A stretch of 64,000 nt of DNA, taken from assembly GCA_004352715.1 (NCBI GenBank), contig SCFE01000069.1, positions 1,754,894 through 1,818,893 of the forward strand, in the 5' to 3' direction. Position numbers and translations under genes: made by a program. The notes under the pieces are model-generated. The model did not search any database, had not been told where the DNA came from, and saw nothing but the letters and a program-made list of their open reading frames with translations. This stretch comes from Hofstenia miamia. Lineage: Eukaryota; Xenacoelomorpha; Acoela. This document shows, piece by piece, positions 32,357-45,744 of the stretch (the stretch's first letter is position 1; every line of letters begins with the position of its first letter).

Positions 32357-32900
32357 ATGTCTGTTGAAACATTAGTATCTGGTTCACTTGGCAATCTGTT
32401 TGATGAGCTATGTACAACTCCACCACCAGCCTCCAACTATAATTTGTTAACACAAGAGAAGATGATCACACCGCCTGCAACTGTAAAAAAAAACGCAAAG
32501 CTCCCCACAAGCAAAAAAGTCCTTCACTTAATAATAATGTCATTGTCTTACCCAACACAAAGGTACAAGAAGAAGGTGATGATATTTTACAATGCTTACA
32601 TGATGTTAATTCAAAATCATCATCCTGTACTTTTTCAATTGCGAGTCCTGCTAGTGAAATTCCAAAAAAACTCTGGTTAACAATTGTGGATGCTGTTCAA
32701 TTGAACACAAGATATTGTGTTACAGTAAAAATTAGACTCGATAATGGTGTTTATTATTTTCTACCCAAATGCTAAGTCAGTGCATTGGGTGATAAATACA
32801 AGTTTTTGATCAATAAAAAACTTTTTCACAATGATGAAATGGGGGACAGTGCTATTACAAAAAGTATTTTACTAAAGTTTAGTAAATAAAGAATGTATAG
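32357..32900 (+). pseudogene. Family X protein, degenerate copy 2, function unknown
   Basis: It starts MSVETLVSGSLGNLFDEL. The open frame of 107 codons is diverted at a run of A near 32490; in the shifted frame a KKRK basic patch appears, followed by SPASEIPKKLWLTI, VQLNTRY and NGVYYFLPKC, then a stop and a Lys-rich end (INKKLF). Copy 1 (19209-19760, minus) preserves the same blocks and breaks at other places. The product would be about 175 residues, basic, with no membrane segment. The basic patch would suit a nuclear or nucleic-acid-binding protein, but that is only inference. Confidence 0.6.
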
Positions 32901-35774
32901 TCTTGCTTTCACTCTTTTTCTACATGTACTAGTTAATATGTTTGATAAATTATTTAACAAGAAAACAATTAATTATTATTAGCTACAATGGTTTCACAAG
33001 AAATTTCTTAAATTTACAATGATAGTTATGATTAGTAAATGGAGATAATAATATACTTCATGGAGTGTTCATTTGGCGTACAAATTTATAATAGTCTTTT
33101 ATACAGTCTGTAGAGTTTTCATTGTTTTTTGGATATTAATAACCAAAATCAAGTAAATTTTTCATGGGTTGAGAAATTAAATGACTTAAAAAATCACAGT
33201 TCATTCTATCACATGCCCAAAATACTGTTTCCTTTCTACATGATAAATTCAGAGATTCAATAAAAGTCATCATTTGTTCATTTGTTAGGTTTCCTTCTGT
33301 AAATGGAATGTGATGGAAATTGNTATATATATATAGGTTTAGAATTAAAACGTTTAGAAGACCTTAAGAAATTTTACGACGTGTTATGCCACTATAAGAT
33401 GGATAAAAAACGTTTCATTTTTTATTGGGTAGGTCTTATCGAAAGCATTTTCATTTGCTCATATTGCTTATCTTTTATTTTAGAAGTAATTTATTACTTT
33501 AAATTTCATCTAATAAATTTTTCTCTAATTTAATTAATCTCAAATTGCTTATTTATTCAATATATAAATTAAATATATACTTATCTGTGATTTTCTTATT
33601 GCAATGTAAACTACCCATGTACATGTATTTTACTCTAAATTACAGATTCATACAGAATAAATGCGTTAATTGCTAGCGTAATTTTGTAAAGCAGCATACG
33701 TTAGGGCCTAATTATTTCGTATGAGGGAAAATAAAAAATTCAAACAAAATATTCCTTATTGTATCTTTTGAATTGCAAAAAATCGAATGCTTATGTGTCA
33801 AGTAAAAAATAAACATTGCTATATGGCTCTATTAAAGTTCTGCACATATCGCTACAATTGATTTCCCAGATTAGAAGTTAAATTACAGCAGTATTAAAAT
33901 CGTCTAGATGTAAACAAGGGAAATAACACAATATTGATATTCAGGAGAAATGTTAAATGCTTATCTAGACAAAGGAAGTTTTACACTTTCTTAACAAAAA
34001 ATATTTAAGTTTTAGAAAACTTTCGATATCAGATTTCCTACAAACCATAAATAAAGCAATCTCTGTTATTTTCCAATTTTTCACTTAATAATGCAGATTA
34101 GAATGACCCATTGTGCAGAAACGGAAACTCAAAATTATGATAATCTTGATTCAATACATCCAATACATTTCCAATGATGGTTACTGTAACAATTACTGTG
34201 AAACTATGGGTTTGATATTTATATTTACTGTTTCAAATTCAAATATAATAATAAGAGCCTTCACCAGTAGAATGAATGGTACTGCCGGCCACTCATTAGG
34301 GGAGGGAACACCTCAAGTCTGTCAACTTTCTGTCTAGTACATGTTGGGTGAAAGTATTTTTTTTAAATCAGATCATATAGTGTCATTTAACAATGATGAC
34401 ATTAATTTATTTGATTGAATGCGTAGGCTTTAACACTATATTGAACGATTATATGTAGAGTTAAAAGCAGTGGCGGCTTGTGCATGCAAAAGCTAGGAAA
34501 GCAAATATTTTTTCATAACCAAATTGGTATAAATAAAACACCATGAAAAATATAATTATGTGTGAAATCTCTGAGGTGATTTTTGTCAGAAAGATATTTG
34601 TAATATTATTATTATTCTTATTATAAAATAATATTAGTCCTTCTGTAGTCATTTCTCTTCTAATTTGTTGTTCTTGAATTTGCAGACCCTGCTGAAATCA
34701 AATATTTACAAATTTCAAGCAAGACAGTGGATATATGATGCATTTTAAGATATCAAATACGATTTACAATTGAAGCCATGTCAATGATAGCATATTTGAT
34801 ATTAATTGCAAAGTTTTTTAAGATTGAGAAAATCAGAGGAGAAATTTACAAACGAAAATGGCAGCACATTTAAATTTCAATTGTTCTAAGTTCTTAAAAT
34901 ATATGAATTCTAAAAAAACGGCATTTTCATAGGGATGTGATTCTGGCATCCATTTGAATGCACGTGACTTCAATTTATTTCAAAATATATCACTCTAAAT
35001 AAAATTATCAGTTGCATTGTATTTTTGAATGAATTGGTTGCACATTTGTAGAAAAATTCCAATTTCATTAACAATTCCCATAAATTTTCTAACTTCTGTC
35101 AAAGAAAAACAAATGGCTGCCGTAATCTTATTTAAGAATTTGTACAAGCAATTCGTGGGATAAAAAAATATGAAAAAATTGTTATCCCAGATTTTTAGAG
35201 AAAATTATAATGAATTACGTCCAATTAATTCACATTATTTTACTTGATTCTTGAATGTTGTTTTAACGTAAACTAACAATTTATGAATTGTATAGATATA
35301 AATTCATACAATTACGAATGAGATTCACTTATTAAAATATTATTGGGCAGGCACTGCTTGCTTTGTTTACACGTACGAGCCGCCTATGGTTTTGTTTCAT
35401 GATAGTGAAGATATAACAAAGCATCTAATTTCCAACTTTTGATTACTACGTATTAGTCATGTATAATATATATATATATATATATAATATCTAAAAATAT
35501 TTTGTAGATGACTTACATAGAGAAAACAATCTTGTTGTTTCAATCATTATTTGCTACGAAATAAGTTTTGTACAGTCTGTCTGCCAAATTATTAGTGTCA
35601 TTCATAGCGTTTTAAGTAGAATTAATTTCTGGCTCAATTAATTATTCAGAAATATCCAAATATTCGAAATTGATAATTGTTTGAGAGTTAAGCAATAGAA
35701 TATTATTAACTAAAGTAAAATTAGCCATTCCTACATTATATGCACGTAGGCCTAGTGTTCAAAAATAGCTTGCA
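32901..35774. other. A+T-rich sequence without a recognised gene
   Basis: Only short chance ORFs. A (TA)n tract lies at about 35467-35487 and a single N near 33322. Nothing else could be assigned. Confidence 0.4.
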
Positions 35775-36580
35775 ATGATGTATTTCAATATTTGAAGTTT
35801 TTACACATATTTTCGATAATGCTAAGGTCTGGAGATTGACCAGCCTAGTCAGCAAGGATAGCAACCCCATTATTGTGGAAGAAGTTCTTCATTTGTTTTG
35901 AGGTATGACATGGAGCACCATCCTGGTGATATATTGAATCACTTGTAAGGAGTGGCAGGAGTTCCCTTTCTAGAATCTGAACATATTGAGAGCTTTTGAG
36001 AATACCAGTGATGTGAACACTTCTGTATTGCACCACATACTATAATAGACTTCCCACTGTACTTCATGGTACCGCGAGTAAATGGAGGCAAGAATGTGAA
36101 CTTCTTCACCTCAGTTGGTCTCTTTATCAACATTCCTTTCGATGAGCATGGCTCAAATCTTGACTCATCTGAATATATAACATTAGACCAATGTTCAGAT
36201 GAATTGTCTCTCATTAAATTGGCCCACCTCATCCGGCGTAATCTTTGCTTTGAGGTTAAAAATGGCTTTCTGAGTGCCACGAAAGTCTCAATTGAATAGT
36301 TCTTCAGGATGTTTAGCACAGTTCTTGCAGTCATGAGTTGACCATCAGCCCATTCCTTGCACAGTTCCTCTGAAGTTTTCCTGGGATTTCGCTTTGAAAG
36401 GCACACAAGAGCTGATTGGGAGGTTTAGAGGTCTTCATTGTTCTTCTGGAAGTCTGATGATATCGCCGACAGCACTTCGAGGTCCCCTACAATTCGGGCT
36501 ATATTACGTTGACTTATCACTTTCAAATGTTTAGAGATAATCAACTCGCAGATGGCAAGAGGTACGTAACAAGGCATCAT
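35775..36580 (-). pseudogene. Tc1-like transposase, broken
   Basis: On the minus strand, after a decayed helix-turn-helix region near 36430-36530 (ISQRNIARIV), comes KRNPRKTSEELCKEW, the second DNA-binding helix region, then NVIYSDESRF with the first catalytic Asp. In a second frame follow YHQDGAPCHTSKQMKNFF with the second Asp, and SPDLSIIEN with the Glu. The last two acids are 35 residues apart reading across one in-frame TAG. At least one frame shift and one stop make it inactive. The transposase would cut and insert at TA sites. Confidence 0.85.
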
Positions 36581-36891
36581 ACATGTATATGGGGAAAAAA
36601 GACTTGTTTGACACTTTCAATATAAATAGAATGAAAAAAGCTCAACCAATATTTACAGATTCTCTGATTTGGTCTGTAGTGGCCGAATACATTTTTCCAA
36701 GAAAAAACTAGCTAAACACAAGCAATGTAGGTTTCTTTTGAGATTTAAAGTAAACCGTGACAATTATGTCTAAAAATTGATGAATTCCTCTTTCTGCAAC
36801 ACCAAAACTAATTTTAAAATACCTATGACATTCTTGGCGTCCATTTCTTAGAAATATTTATGAAAAATCATGGGTGGCCGAATTGCTACAT
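36581..36891 (-). mobile_element. 5' end of the Tc1-like element with paired GGCCGAAT repeats
   Basis: On the minus strand the element would begin TATGTAGCAATTCGGCCACC (to about 36891), with a second TTCGGCCAC at about 36676-36690. Two copies of the same short site inside a roughly 210-bp end resemble the IR-DR ends of Tc1-like elements, where transposase binds twice. No matching right-hand repeat was found past 35775, so that end looks lost. Confidence 0.6.
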
Positions 36892-38917
36892 ATACCTGCA
36901 AAATGATTTTTCTTTGGTCCAATATCAAACTACCTCATCATAAATAATTGGATTATTTTACATAGGGCACAGTGTATCATATTTAGCATAAAATTATTGG
37001 TTGCCTTAAAATATTTTTACTATTTTCCATTTCGGCATATATCACTTTTGTTCAAGATTATATTAGGTCGATGATAAAATTGATAAGAAACTGTTAGCAT
37101 AAACCTAGAATGTAAACTTTTGGTCTATTCCAAAGCAGGGCTGGAAGCTTTAAGTTCAATTTGGCATGACCAATTATTGTTCAATATTTGGAACTTACTC
37201 AAGCATTAGAAATTTATTATAAAAAATTCTGCAAGTGAATCACTCTCATGCAATAGTCTTATGATATCAAATTGAACAATGAAATCATTTTTCCTTATTT
37301 TTACTGATCACATCAATGTAAGGAATCTTTCTTGTAATTATGTAGCTAGGCTGCAATTTTAAATCAATCTAACAAAGTTTGGGAGTTTGTGTTTTATGTC
37401 ATTTTCATGGCAAAGAATGTTATTGGGAGATGTGATATTCTCTCTAGAAAAATTTTTGAACTTTTGATGTTGTTTTTTGTCGAAAATTAAACCTAAAAAT
37501 TGTTTGGATTTCTAGTGATAATATTTACAAATTTTTGAATTTTTTGAAAATTTATGGATCACATCATTTTGCTAGTTAATATCCCAATCATTATAGTTAG
37601 TACTTTGTTTAGCTAATCAGTTAAGAGAGTTTTTGTGCATGTAATAAAGATGATTTCTTTCGTTTGTATTATTCCTTTCTTTCTAATTTTTCAAATGATC
37701 AACGCTTTTTTAATGTTGTGAATTTAAAATTTTGATGTTTAACTAATATTTAGTTGCTATGGAGGAGGATATTTTTGTTTTGAATATTCCATTCTTGTTG
37801 CACGCTTTCTTTCATAATTGCTTTTAATCAGTTATCATGCTTAGTGTGATGCGGCATAGATTATCACAAATCCTATTTGGAATTTGGATGCACTGCTGAC
37901 ATATTTTGCTTTTCTTTCTATTAGCACATAATATTTCATGCATATAGATCAAACTTTTAGTAGACTCATATAAATATGTATTTGGAAAAAAAACTCTTAG
38001 CAGAGTATGAGCTTCATGACCACATGGAAGTTTGCAGGTTGACTTTTTTATTAGTTTCCAGGGATTAATGGCAGAAGTAGTGTGGCATAATTGGCAAAGA
38101 AAAGGTGATGAGAAAAGAAAATTAAGAAATTAAATAATTTTTGATTTACGTTGATTATTATTTTTGATTATGCCTTTATATCAATTAACTATTTTTGTAA
38201 ACTAAGCAGTATTGCAGTATTAGTGCCTGTCGGCAAAAGAGTTAACCAAAAACGCTTAACTAAGTTAATAAAAATTACGTAGAAATTAAAACATTATCAA
38301 TATGCAGGTACATATTGTTTGTTTGTACAAATTACTATAAAAACTCTAAGCAAGTTTCAGAATATTGACTAAATATATCTCTTAGATTTATATTTGCTTT
38401 TTATCAGGTTTGATTGTATAATGAAAATGGAAAGCTAAAACGTTCAGGCATAGAATTAGTGTTTAGGGACCCCGCGGTGCATTTACCGACCATTGGGTGG
38501 CTGCCATCAGTATTCTGCCATTTACATCACCTTCTAAATTAGTGTTACGCCCTGTTCATGAAAGTGTCTTTAGAATAAGATTTTTTCTCTGTTTAGCTTT
38601 CCTATCAATTCAATTCACTTTATAACTTATATCTTGTAACAGCTGGAAAGCTGACCATAGGTTAACCACCTATTTTAAATCCAAATTCTTGTATGGTATT
38701 AAACATAATAAGCTTTATTACGCATACGAGGTGTCTATGAGCATCCTATTAATTATGTTACAATTTATATTAATTAATTGTGGACCTTCTACTGTCATCT
38801 TTCTGCAGGACACATTGGTTGCTCACATACATCCAGGATCATATAGCTATTTATATTTAGGGCTAATTATATGTAGGGTGCATAAGAAGTGAAAGCAGCC
38901 AGGTTGCCTTAGGTCCT
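36892..38917. other. A+T-rich sequence without a recognised gene
   Basis: No gene seen. A less A+T-rich patch near 38465-38560 is unassigned. Confidence 0.4.
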
Positions 38918-39075
38918 CTTCACAACAACACTGTGAGCAAATGATGCGGGGCGATATTTGTAACGTCCCTTAGGTGAATTTATAACAGCACTCTGACGCA
39001 GCTAATTGGTTTATCGATCCCTCCACGCATCACGCTCTCACTGGGTAGCATACTACAACACTCTTTGTTGTGAAG
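38918..39075. mobile_element. Small foldback/MITE-like element
   Basis: The ends CTTCACAACAA and TTGTTGTGAAG are perfect inverted repeats, and homology continues imperfectly inward (GTGAGC..ATGATGCGG against its complement), so most of the 158 bp can fold on itself. It is richer in G+C than its surroundings. No clear target duplication was found. Confidence 0.5.
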
Positions 39076-39942
39076 TCGCGTACACATGTTGATTTTAAAT
39101 CTCCTTCAGTGGGAGTGATGTAGCTTTTAAAATATTAATAAATGAATTAGTCAATAACACAATAGTACCATGATATATTGATTGTTATACTTAATACTAA
39201 TTTTTTATTACACACTTCTTTACTTATTACATTTAATTCTTATTTTTCCAAGTGTAAAACTTTATTGAAGCAAAGTATGTATCTATTGAATAATCTAAAT
39301 CATATATTTTTATATTTCTGTCCAGAATTTTATGATTCTTTAGTGGTATGTTACTCATTACAAAGAAATTGCTTTACATTAGTGACGCTTTGCATTTGTA
39401 GTGTGCTACACCCAACTCTGTTGATATTTGAATGAAAAATGCGAAATGTAGCATGCCAATCACTTGGGAGTTTATTCATTAAAAATAACCGACACTTGCA
39501 AATTTGTGTATAAACCATAATAGCCTTCACAATATAAGGTACTATATCCCAATAATCATCCATGTTTAATGATATAAAATATTAATGGTATTAATTTGCT
39601 TTGTGTTAGCCAATCAGAACGCTCCAAGCAGTTTGTAACTGTTGAAACATGGGTTACAATTTTTGTTATGAAGGCAAGCGTTTTCGAGGATTATCAATGT
39701 CTATCTCTGTAGCATGCTCACCATGATGTTGTGAAGACGGTCTTAATTTCTTTATTACTGTTTCTAATAACAAGAGCAATCAATGTACAAATTCATTAAA
39801 GGTAAGCAACACTGGGATGCATCACCACACATGACCTAAACCACAAATTATTGAGAAAGCTTTTTGAGTCATACCCATTTGCGTAGTAACTTGTGATCAC
39901 TGATGGATGCTAATCCTTCTTGGTTTTCATGGTTCAGCTTTG
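39076..39942. other. A+T-rich sequence without a recognised gene
   Basis: Nothing assigned. Confidence 0.4.
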
Positions 39943-40942
39943 NNNNNNNNNNNNNNNNNNNNNNNNNNNNNNNNNNNNNNNNNNNNNNNNNNNNNNNNNN
40001 NNNNNNNNNNNNNNNNNNNNNNNNNNNNNNNNNNNNNNNNNNNNNNNNNNNNNNNNNNNNNNNNNNNNNNNNNNNNNNNNNNNNNNNNNNNNNNNNNNNN
40101 NNNNNNNNNNNNNNNNNNNNNNNNNNNNNNNNNNNNNNNNNNNNNNNNNNNNNNNNNNNNNNNNNNNNNNNNNNNNNNNNNNNNNNNNNNNNNNNNNNNN
40201 NNNNNNNNNNNNNNNNNNNNNNNNNNNNNNNNNNNNNNNNNNNNNNNNNNNNNNNNNNNNNNNNNNNNNNNNNNNNNNNNNNNNNNNNNNNNNNNNNNNN
40301 NNNNNNNNNNNNNNNNNNNNNNNNNNNNNNNNNNNNNNNNNNNNNNNNNNNNNNNNNNNNNNNNNNNNNNNNNNNNNNNNNNNNNNNNNNNNNNNNNNNN
40401 NNNNNNNNNNNNNNNNNNNNNNNNNNNNNNNNNNNNNNNNNNNNNNNNNNNNNNNNNNNNNNNNNNNNNNNNNNNNNNNNNNNNNNNNNNNNNNNNNNNN
40501 NNNNNNNNNNNNNNNNNNNNNNNNNNNNNNNNNNNNNNNNNNNNNNNNNNNNNNNNNNNNNNNNNNNNNNNNNNNNNNNNNNNNNNNNNNNNNNNNNNNN
40601 NNNNNNNNNNNNNNNNNNNNNNNNNNNNNNNNNNNNNNNNNNNNNNNNNNNNNNNNNNNNNNNNNNNNNNNNNNNNNNNNNNNNNNNNNNNNNNNNNNNN
40701 NNNNNNNNNNNNNNNNNNNNNNNNNNNNNNNNNNNNNNNNNNNNNNNNNNNNNNNNNNNNNNNNNNNNNNNNNNNNNNNNNNNNNNNNNNNNNNNNNNNN
40801 NNNNNNNNNNNNNNNNNNNNNNNNNNNNNNNNNNNNNNNNNNNNNNNNNNNNNNNNNNNNNNNNNNNNNNNNNNNNNNNNNNNNNNNNNNNNNNNNNNNN
40901 NNNNNNNNNNNNNNNNNNNNNNNNNNNNNNNNNNNNNNNNNN
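39943..40942. other. Assembly gap (1000 N)
   Basis: A placeholder gap; the next contig begins inside a (TA)n tract. Confidence 1.
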
Positions 40943-40961
40943 TATATATATATATATATAT

Positions 40962-41906
40962 ATTAGAATCAGTGGTTGGGGACTATAACGGGATTACCAA
41001 AAAGAAACTAGTTGACTCTGCAAGAAGTTTACAATTGAGGCCCACATAGAGCAGCCACGATTCCAACAAAATAAATAACAAGAGATCGTAATAACTAATA
41101 GCATTGGTAATTCATCCATTGTAACTTGTAACCAGGATGAACAATTCATATGGCGTCCAGCCTGAGTGCTACCTGAGGGGAAAGGCAGCTTGTGATTAGG
41201 GGGTGCAGTGCTTATTTGTCTCAACATTTAATTTCTACATCAATGCAAAATAGAAGTCTCGAAGTGGTTTTTATCTCTCAGCTAACTATTAATTAGCGCA
41301 TAATTGCTGCGCATTCACATTTGCCAATGGCATAATTTAATCTCTGTGTCAGTTGTTATAAGTGCATGTGTATGACAAGAACAAAAGGTTTATTATTTCC
41401 CTATGCCTAGTTGTAACCTACTACGAACCACGATTTAGGCTGCAAACCATCCAGAGTTACACATAACACTGGTGCAAGGTTAGCAGGACTCCCAAATAGT
41501 CGTCGTGCCTTAAGCAATCATTATGTTAAGGGTAATTTGAATAATCAAATGTAAAGTAAACATCAGAGGAAAAGAACACGTTTCAGTTTAAGCAAAACTT
41601 GATTCTAGTTTTGTTTGCTGAGGACAGTGTCCCAAAAAACTGCTGCTACAATTGTTCCCTATTTATACAAAACGTTAATCATTACCTGCTAATTGTTTAC
41701 AATTTCAATCATGCGATCATTCCCTCGCAAATTTAAGTGAGCAAGCAAAATAACACGTCATATAACATTGAGGGGACAAAGTAACTGCAGTGAAACTTAA
41801 CCTCGAAATTATGAGGTAGCGTCAAGCATGACGTAGGAAATACGAAACTACAAATTAGAAATTAATAAAATTCCAAAGAAATATTTGAATGTCCCCGAGT
41901 AACTCT

Positions 41907-41909
<3 letters not shown>
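40962..41909 (-). mobile_element. Solo LTR of family 2
   Basis: About 948 bases matching 22879-23810 along their length, from TGTAGAGTTACTCGGGG (minus strand) to CTGATTCT. No primer-binding site or gag follows. Both sides are (TA)n tracts, so the element sat in, or created a break in, a TA microsatellite. A solo LTR arises by recombination between the two LTRs of one element. Confidence 0.88.

Positions 41910-41970
<61 letters not shown>
41910..41970. repeat. (TA)n microsatellite
   Basis: About 30 TA units directly after the solo LTR. Confidence 0.97.
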
Positions 41971-41971
<1 letters not shown>

Positions 41972-42776
41972 ACTCAGAAAGTAATAGTTAAAGCAAGTGG
42001 GGATTCTACAGTAGTAAATTGTTTGCTGCACTTCTCACAAATTGTTTCTTTTTATTCTAGATGTAGTTACTCTTATTCATTATATTTATGTGTGATTAAC
42101 ATCCTCAACTTATATATATATATATATATAAGAAAATAATGAAATAATCTTAGATATTATATATAATATATTATTAATTGAAAAGTGAAATGCATGGAGG
42201 AAAAGTTATTAATATATTTAAACATTTGTGATGCATCTATCGCATTTTCTTATTGCTAATCATGTTTATATGATGAATGCAAGCCAAATTGTTAACTGCA
42301 ATTGTGTTCAACATATGTTATGTTATGATAAGCAAATAACAACTGTCTGTAATTTCTTAACTTACCATTTAAGAAATTGGCTCTAGTTAATTTGCGGTAT
42401 TCAAATATGAAATTCCGAGTTAATAATTTTTCATTGAATTAACACTAATTGCTAACCCTTTAGTGATGTTGATGCTTTAGATAAAGAAATTACTGATGTT
42501 ATCAAGTTAAAAAATCAGTTTCTGGCATTTGCTACTGTATTATATAAATCATATTTTTTTCGTGAAAAAACTATTTTGAATACCAATTCATTCCTTGCTA
42601 ATTTAAAATCTCTAGAACTGAAAATACAATGTCAAAATTGTGAAATATTGTTACATATATAAACAGAAACTATTCATATTATAGAACAATATACAATTAA
42701 TATTTATTATTACAATAAACTAATATGTTAAAAAATCAGTTTCTGGCATTTGCTACTGTATTATATAAATCATATT
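41971..42776. repeat. A+T-rich sequence with a direct repeat of about 50 bp
   Basis: The segment containing AAAAATCAGTTTCTGGCATT occurs at about 42506-42556 and again at 42727-42776, 220 bases apart. A (TA)n tract lies at about 42111-42131. No gene seen. Confidence 0.75.
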
Positions 42777-43539
42777 TATATATATATATATATATTAGTT
42801 ATCTTATCAAAATGTTTTTTGTTCAAATTCTTGTTCCTCAAAGAAGGACTTTGTGTTAATATGATGTCTTTTTTTACGTGAAATAAGTGCTTAGAACTAG
42901 AAAATCTACACAAATATGGAATAAATGGAAATATCTGATAATATTAATGCCATATCAGAATCGAAGCAGGGTGATACTGATCAGTTCTGGTCACCATTAA
43001 ATTCACTTCACCAGTTAAAACCAGTTCAATTATGTACAGTTGTGAGAAAAAGTTAGTTGATCACATTTTCAATTTACTAATGTGTATAAAGTTGACTTCT
43101 TTGAATAAATACAAGTACATAATGTAATAGTGCCATTGAACATTGAAGGATCAAAATATCTAAACAATAACACAAATTTAATTTTAACTCTCTAACCTTT
43201 TACCGTTATTCATTGCAAATGAATAGTAATAGTTGTGATTTAGAACTCATAGAAACTCTTAGTAAATATGCCCATTGCCCACTGTGCCTTTAAAGGCACA
43301 AATCAATAAGATCCAATAATTAAGTCATTGTTAGATTATATTTTCAGAGTGAACGTCACATTTAATAAACTATGGGATGCGGAATTTTTACCTTGACGAG
43401 TTTATTTTGATTTCTGGATCACCACAGAGCGTTAATGTAACATAATAAAGAAGAAGAAATTTTATAATTTGAATGATGAGCTAGCAATGATTTTTGATAT
43501 TTACAATTGTACGGACAAATGCTTGTAGCCAAAATGTTT

Positions 43540-44560
43540 AAAAAAAATCTGAGGACGATTCACTCCTTATTAATTTTACCAAAACCACGCAGACGAAAAA
43601 ATGTGGTAAATAAAAATTTTAGGCGCAGTTACTTGTTTTGATTATAAAAACTATGAAAACATATGTACAATAGTTATTATAAATAGTTACATATCAGAAG
43701 GAATAGTTATGAAATAAATTCTTTGGAATTACTTCCTTCTTGTTAATTGTTTGATTTATAAAATACAATGCATAGCTAAGCGATTCGTGCATAATAGTGG
43801 TCAGGATACCATGACGAGAACGATTCAAGGTTCGTAGTCCCTGATTGCAAACTGCACTTAAGTTAGGTATACTGATAGGGGTTTTTCTCAATTGTTTGCT
43901 TAGCTATCTATCTATTGATTTCATTTAATATATAGTAGCAAATTAGATGAAGGCTGTTTAGCCAAACATAGGGATTAACTGTATCTGTTTTAGATACAAA
44001 TTATTTACTATAATTGACTGATAAGGGACTGTAATATTAAATGATTAAATGTAGCATAGGAAGCTGTTATTTTATTAATGGTAATATTTAATGGTTTTTT
44101 AATTAAGCAGCTAGTGTCATTACCTTTGATTGCTTGAGATAAAATCATGCACAGATTATTTAAATGAAATCAATGGTTTTCCAAATGAGCTTACGTCGAA
44201 TTATGTCATGAATATTAATTAGCAATGCACTAAGCTAAGTTACACGTAATCTTTGTACTTGAGTTGAGGCATTGTTGAACAGAATAGGAAGGTTGATTGG
44301 ATTAGTTGTTGATTAATGGATTAGCATTTGTGGATGCCCAGCTGAAGACCTCAGATGGAAATTACCTAAATAGTAATTGTTACATAAAGTGTTAATCAGA
44401 GCTTATATCTAAGTGTAACAAACGTTTGATTATTGAAGAATTTTTTAGAAATCTTCATGCCAATATAGCCAAGGAACAAATTTATAGATTAATTTAAGTA
44501 GAAATGGTGTGGAAGAAGATACAGACATGGCGGCTGTGAAAGGGCGCAAGAATCCAAATA
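43540..44560 (+). mobile_element. Diverged repeat A (LTR-like), copy inside duplicated block 1
   Basis: Parallels 7240-8560: GAGGACGATTCACTCC near 43550 corresponds to the region at 7250, CTTAAGTTAGGTATACTGATAGG at 43860 to TTATGTTAGGTATATGAATAGG at 7520, GACTGATAAG near 44020 to 8090, and AAGCAGCTAGTGTCATT at 44106 to GAAGCAGCTAGTGACATT at 8222. The primer-site motif is not preserved at its end. Confidence 0.55.
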
Positions 44561-44749
44561 ACATCATGAAAAATTAATAAAGCATAGAATCTCTCTTAAG
44601 ATGCAGCAAAAGTGTTGTAAAGGAAATTCATGTTTGCAATCAAGAAGGGGAACTGCCAGAAGAATTTTTTTTGTTGTTAATGTCAACCAAGATTGGATTT
44701 AACTTAAGTGTAAACTACAAACAAAGAGAAGAAGATCACTACTTGCAGC

Positions 44750-44843
44750 ATGGAAAAAATGACAAATCAAGTGAGACAAAATAGTGATAAGAAAGCTAAA
44801 CAAAAACCACAAGAGACACCCAGAGCATCGACTACAAGCTGAT
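44750..44843 (+). pseudogene. Possible gag start remnant
   Basis: A short ORF downstream of the LTR-like segment opens MEKMTNQVRQNSDKKAKQKP, basic and Gln-rich like the start of the family 1 gag, then stops. Position after an LTR and a leader of about 190 bases is the main argument; the match is weak. Confidence 0.3.
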
Positions 44844-45269
44844 ACATTCATCATTTTTTAGATTACTTATCAATCAAATATTTATACAATAATTAGTACT
44901 TTCTGATTTATGATATATAACAATCAGTTTTCATGAATCAGTGTGGAACAAACTAGAATTTTTTTCAGGAAAATAGTTGCACCATGAAGTACTACTAAAT
45001 TTGAATATAAAATAGATAAACACCAAAAACTGACTGTTATTTTTAATTTACAATGACAACTGAAGTTAAAGTATGACCTATCATTGTGTTTCTACTGTTA
45101 ATGTAGATTCCTTAGCAATCCAATTTCTATATAATACTAAGTAACAAAACACTATAACAAACTATAATTTTTTTTCCCAGAAAATGGTTGCACCACAAAT
45201 AGCTACTGAATTTGCCCTATTGGGCATTGTCACAAAACTAGCTCCTAGGCCATGATATTTAAAAAGCTT

Positions 45270-45744
45270 ATGGATTCTGAAAGGACTGGCAAAGGAAATT
45301 GGTTGGGAACAATAATAGTTTCTGCTATTGCATGACAAAATCTTTGAAAAATCACTGACAGTTTCAGCTACAAACTTTGTATTTCTTAATTATCAATACA
45401 TACATATTAATAATTTTACATTTCTGAATATGGATTTCACTTTCTTTTGATAGATGTCTCACTCTCATGTATAAAATACATTATGAAAACATTGTGTTTA
45501 CATAGTGTAAGCATATGTGGCATAACTGCATCAATTATCTATTTTAATTTCGACATTGCTGAATTTAGCTCTTTGTAAACTGTTCAATTTTAGCTTAATT
45601 ACTTCCGTTAATTATTACACAGTATTTTTGTTAGATTAAAAGGTTATTGTAAAGAACCTGTTCTATTTACTCATGTTAGCAACAGTGTACTATTGTTTGA
45701 TTCCTTTACCAGTTTTGTTTGTATAAATATGTGCGATTTATTCA
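45270..45744. other. A+T-rich sequence without a gene
   Basis: Nothing assigned. Confidence 0.4.

Larger units (their letters stand above)
42777..45269. repeat. 2.5-kb duplicated block, copy 1
   Basis: Matches 48875-51356 base for base with scattered small differences and short indels (offset about 6.1 kb). It includes a diverged repeat A (LTR-like) segment and a possible gag start. A short internal direct repeat (AACAAACTAGAATTTTTTTC...GTTGCACCA) occurs near 44950 and 45160. Confidence 0.95.

Noticed and set aside
43825-43850. tRNA-like B box (GGTTCGTAGTCC)
   Set aside because: No matching A box or cloverleaf at the right distance; it lies in the LTR-like repeat.
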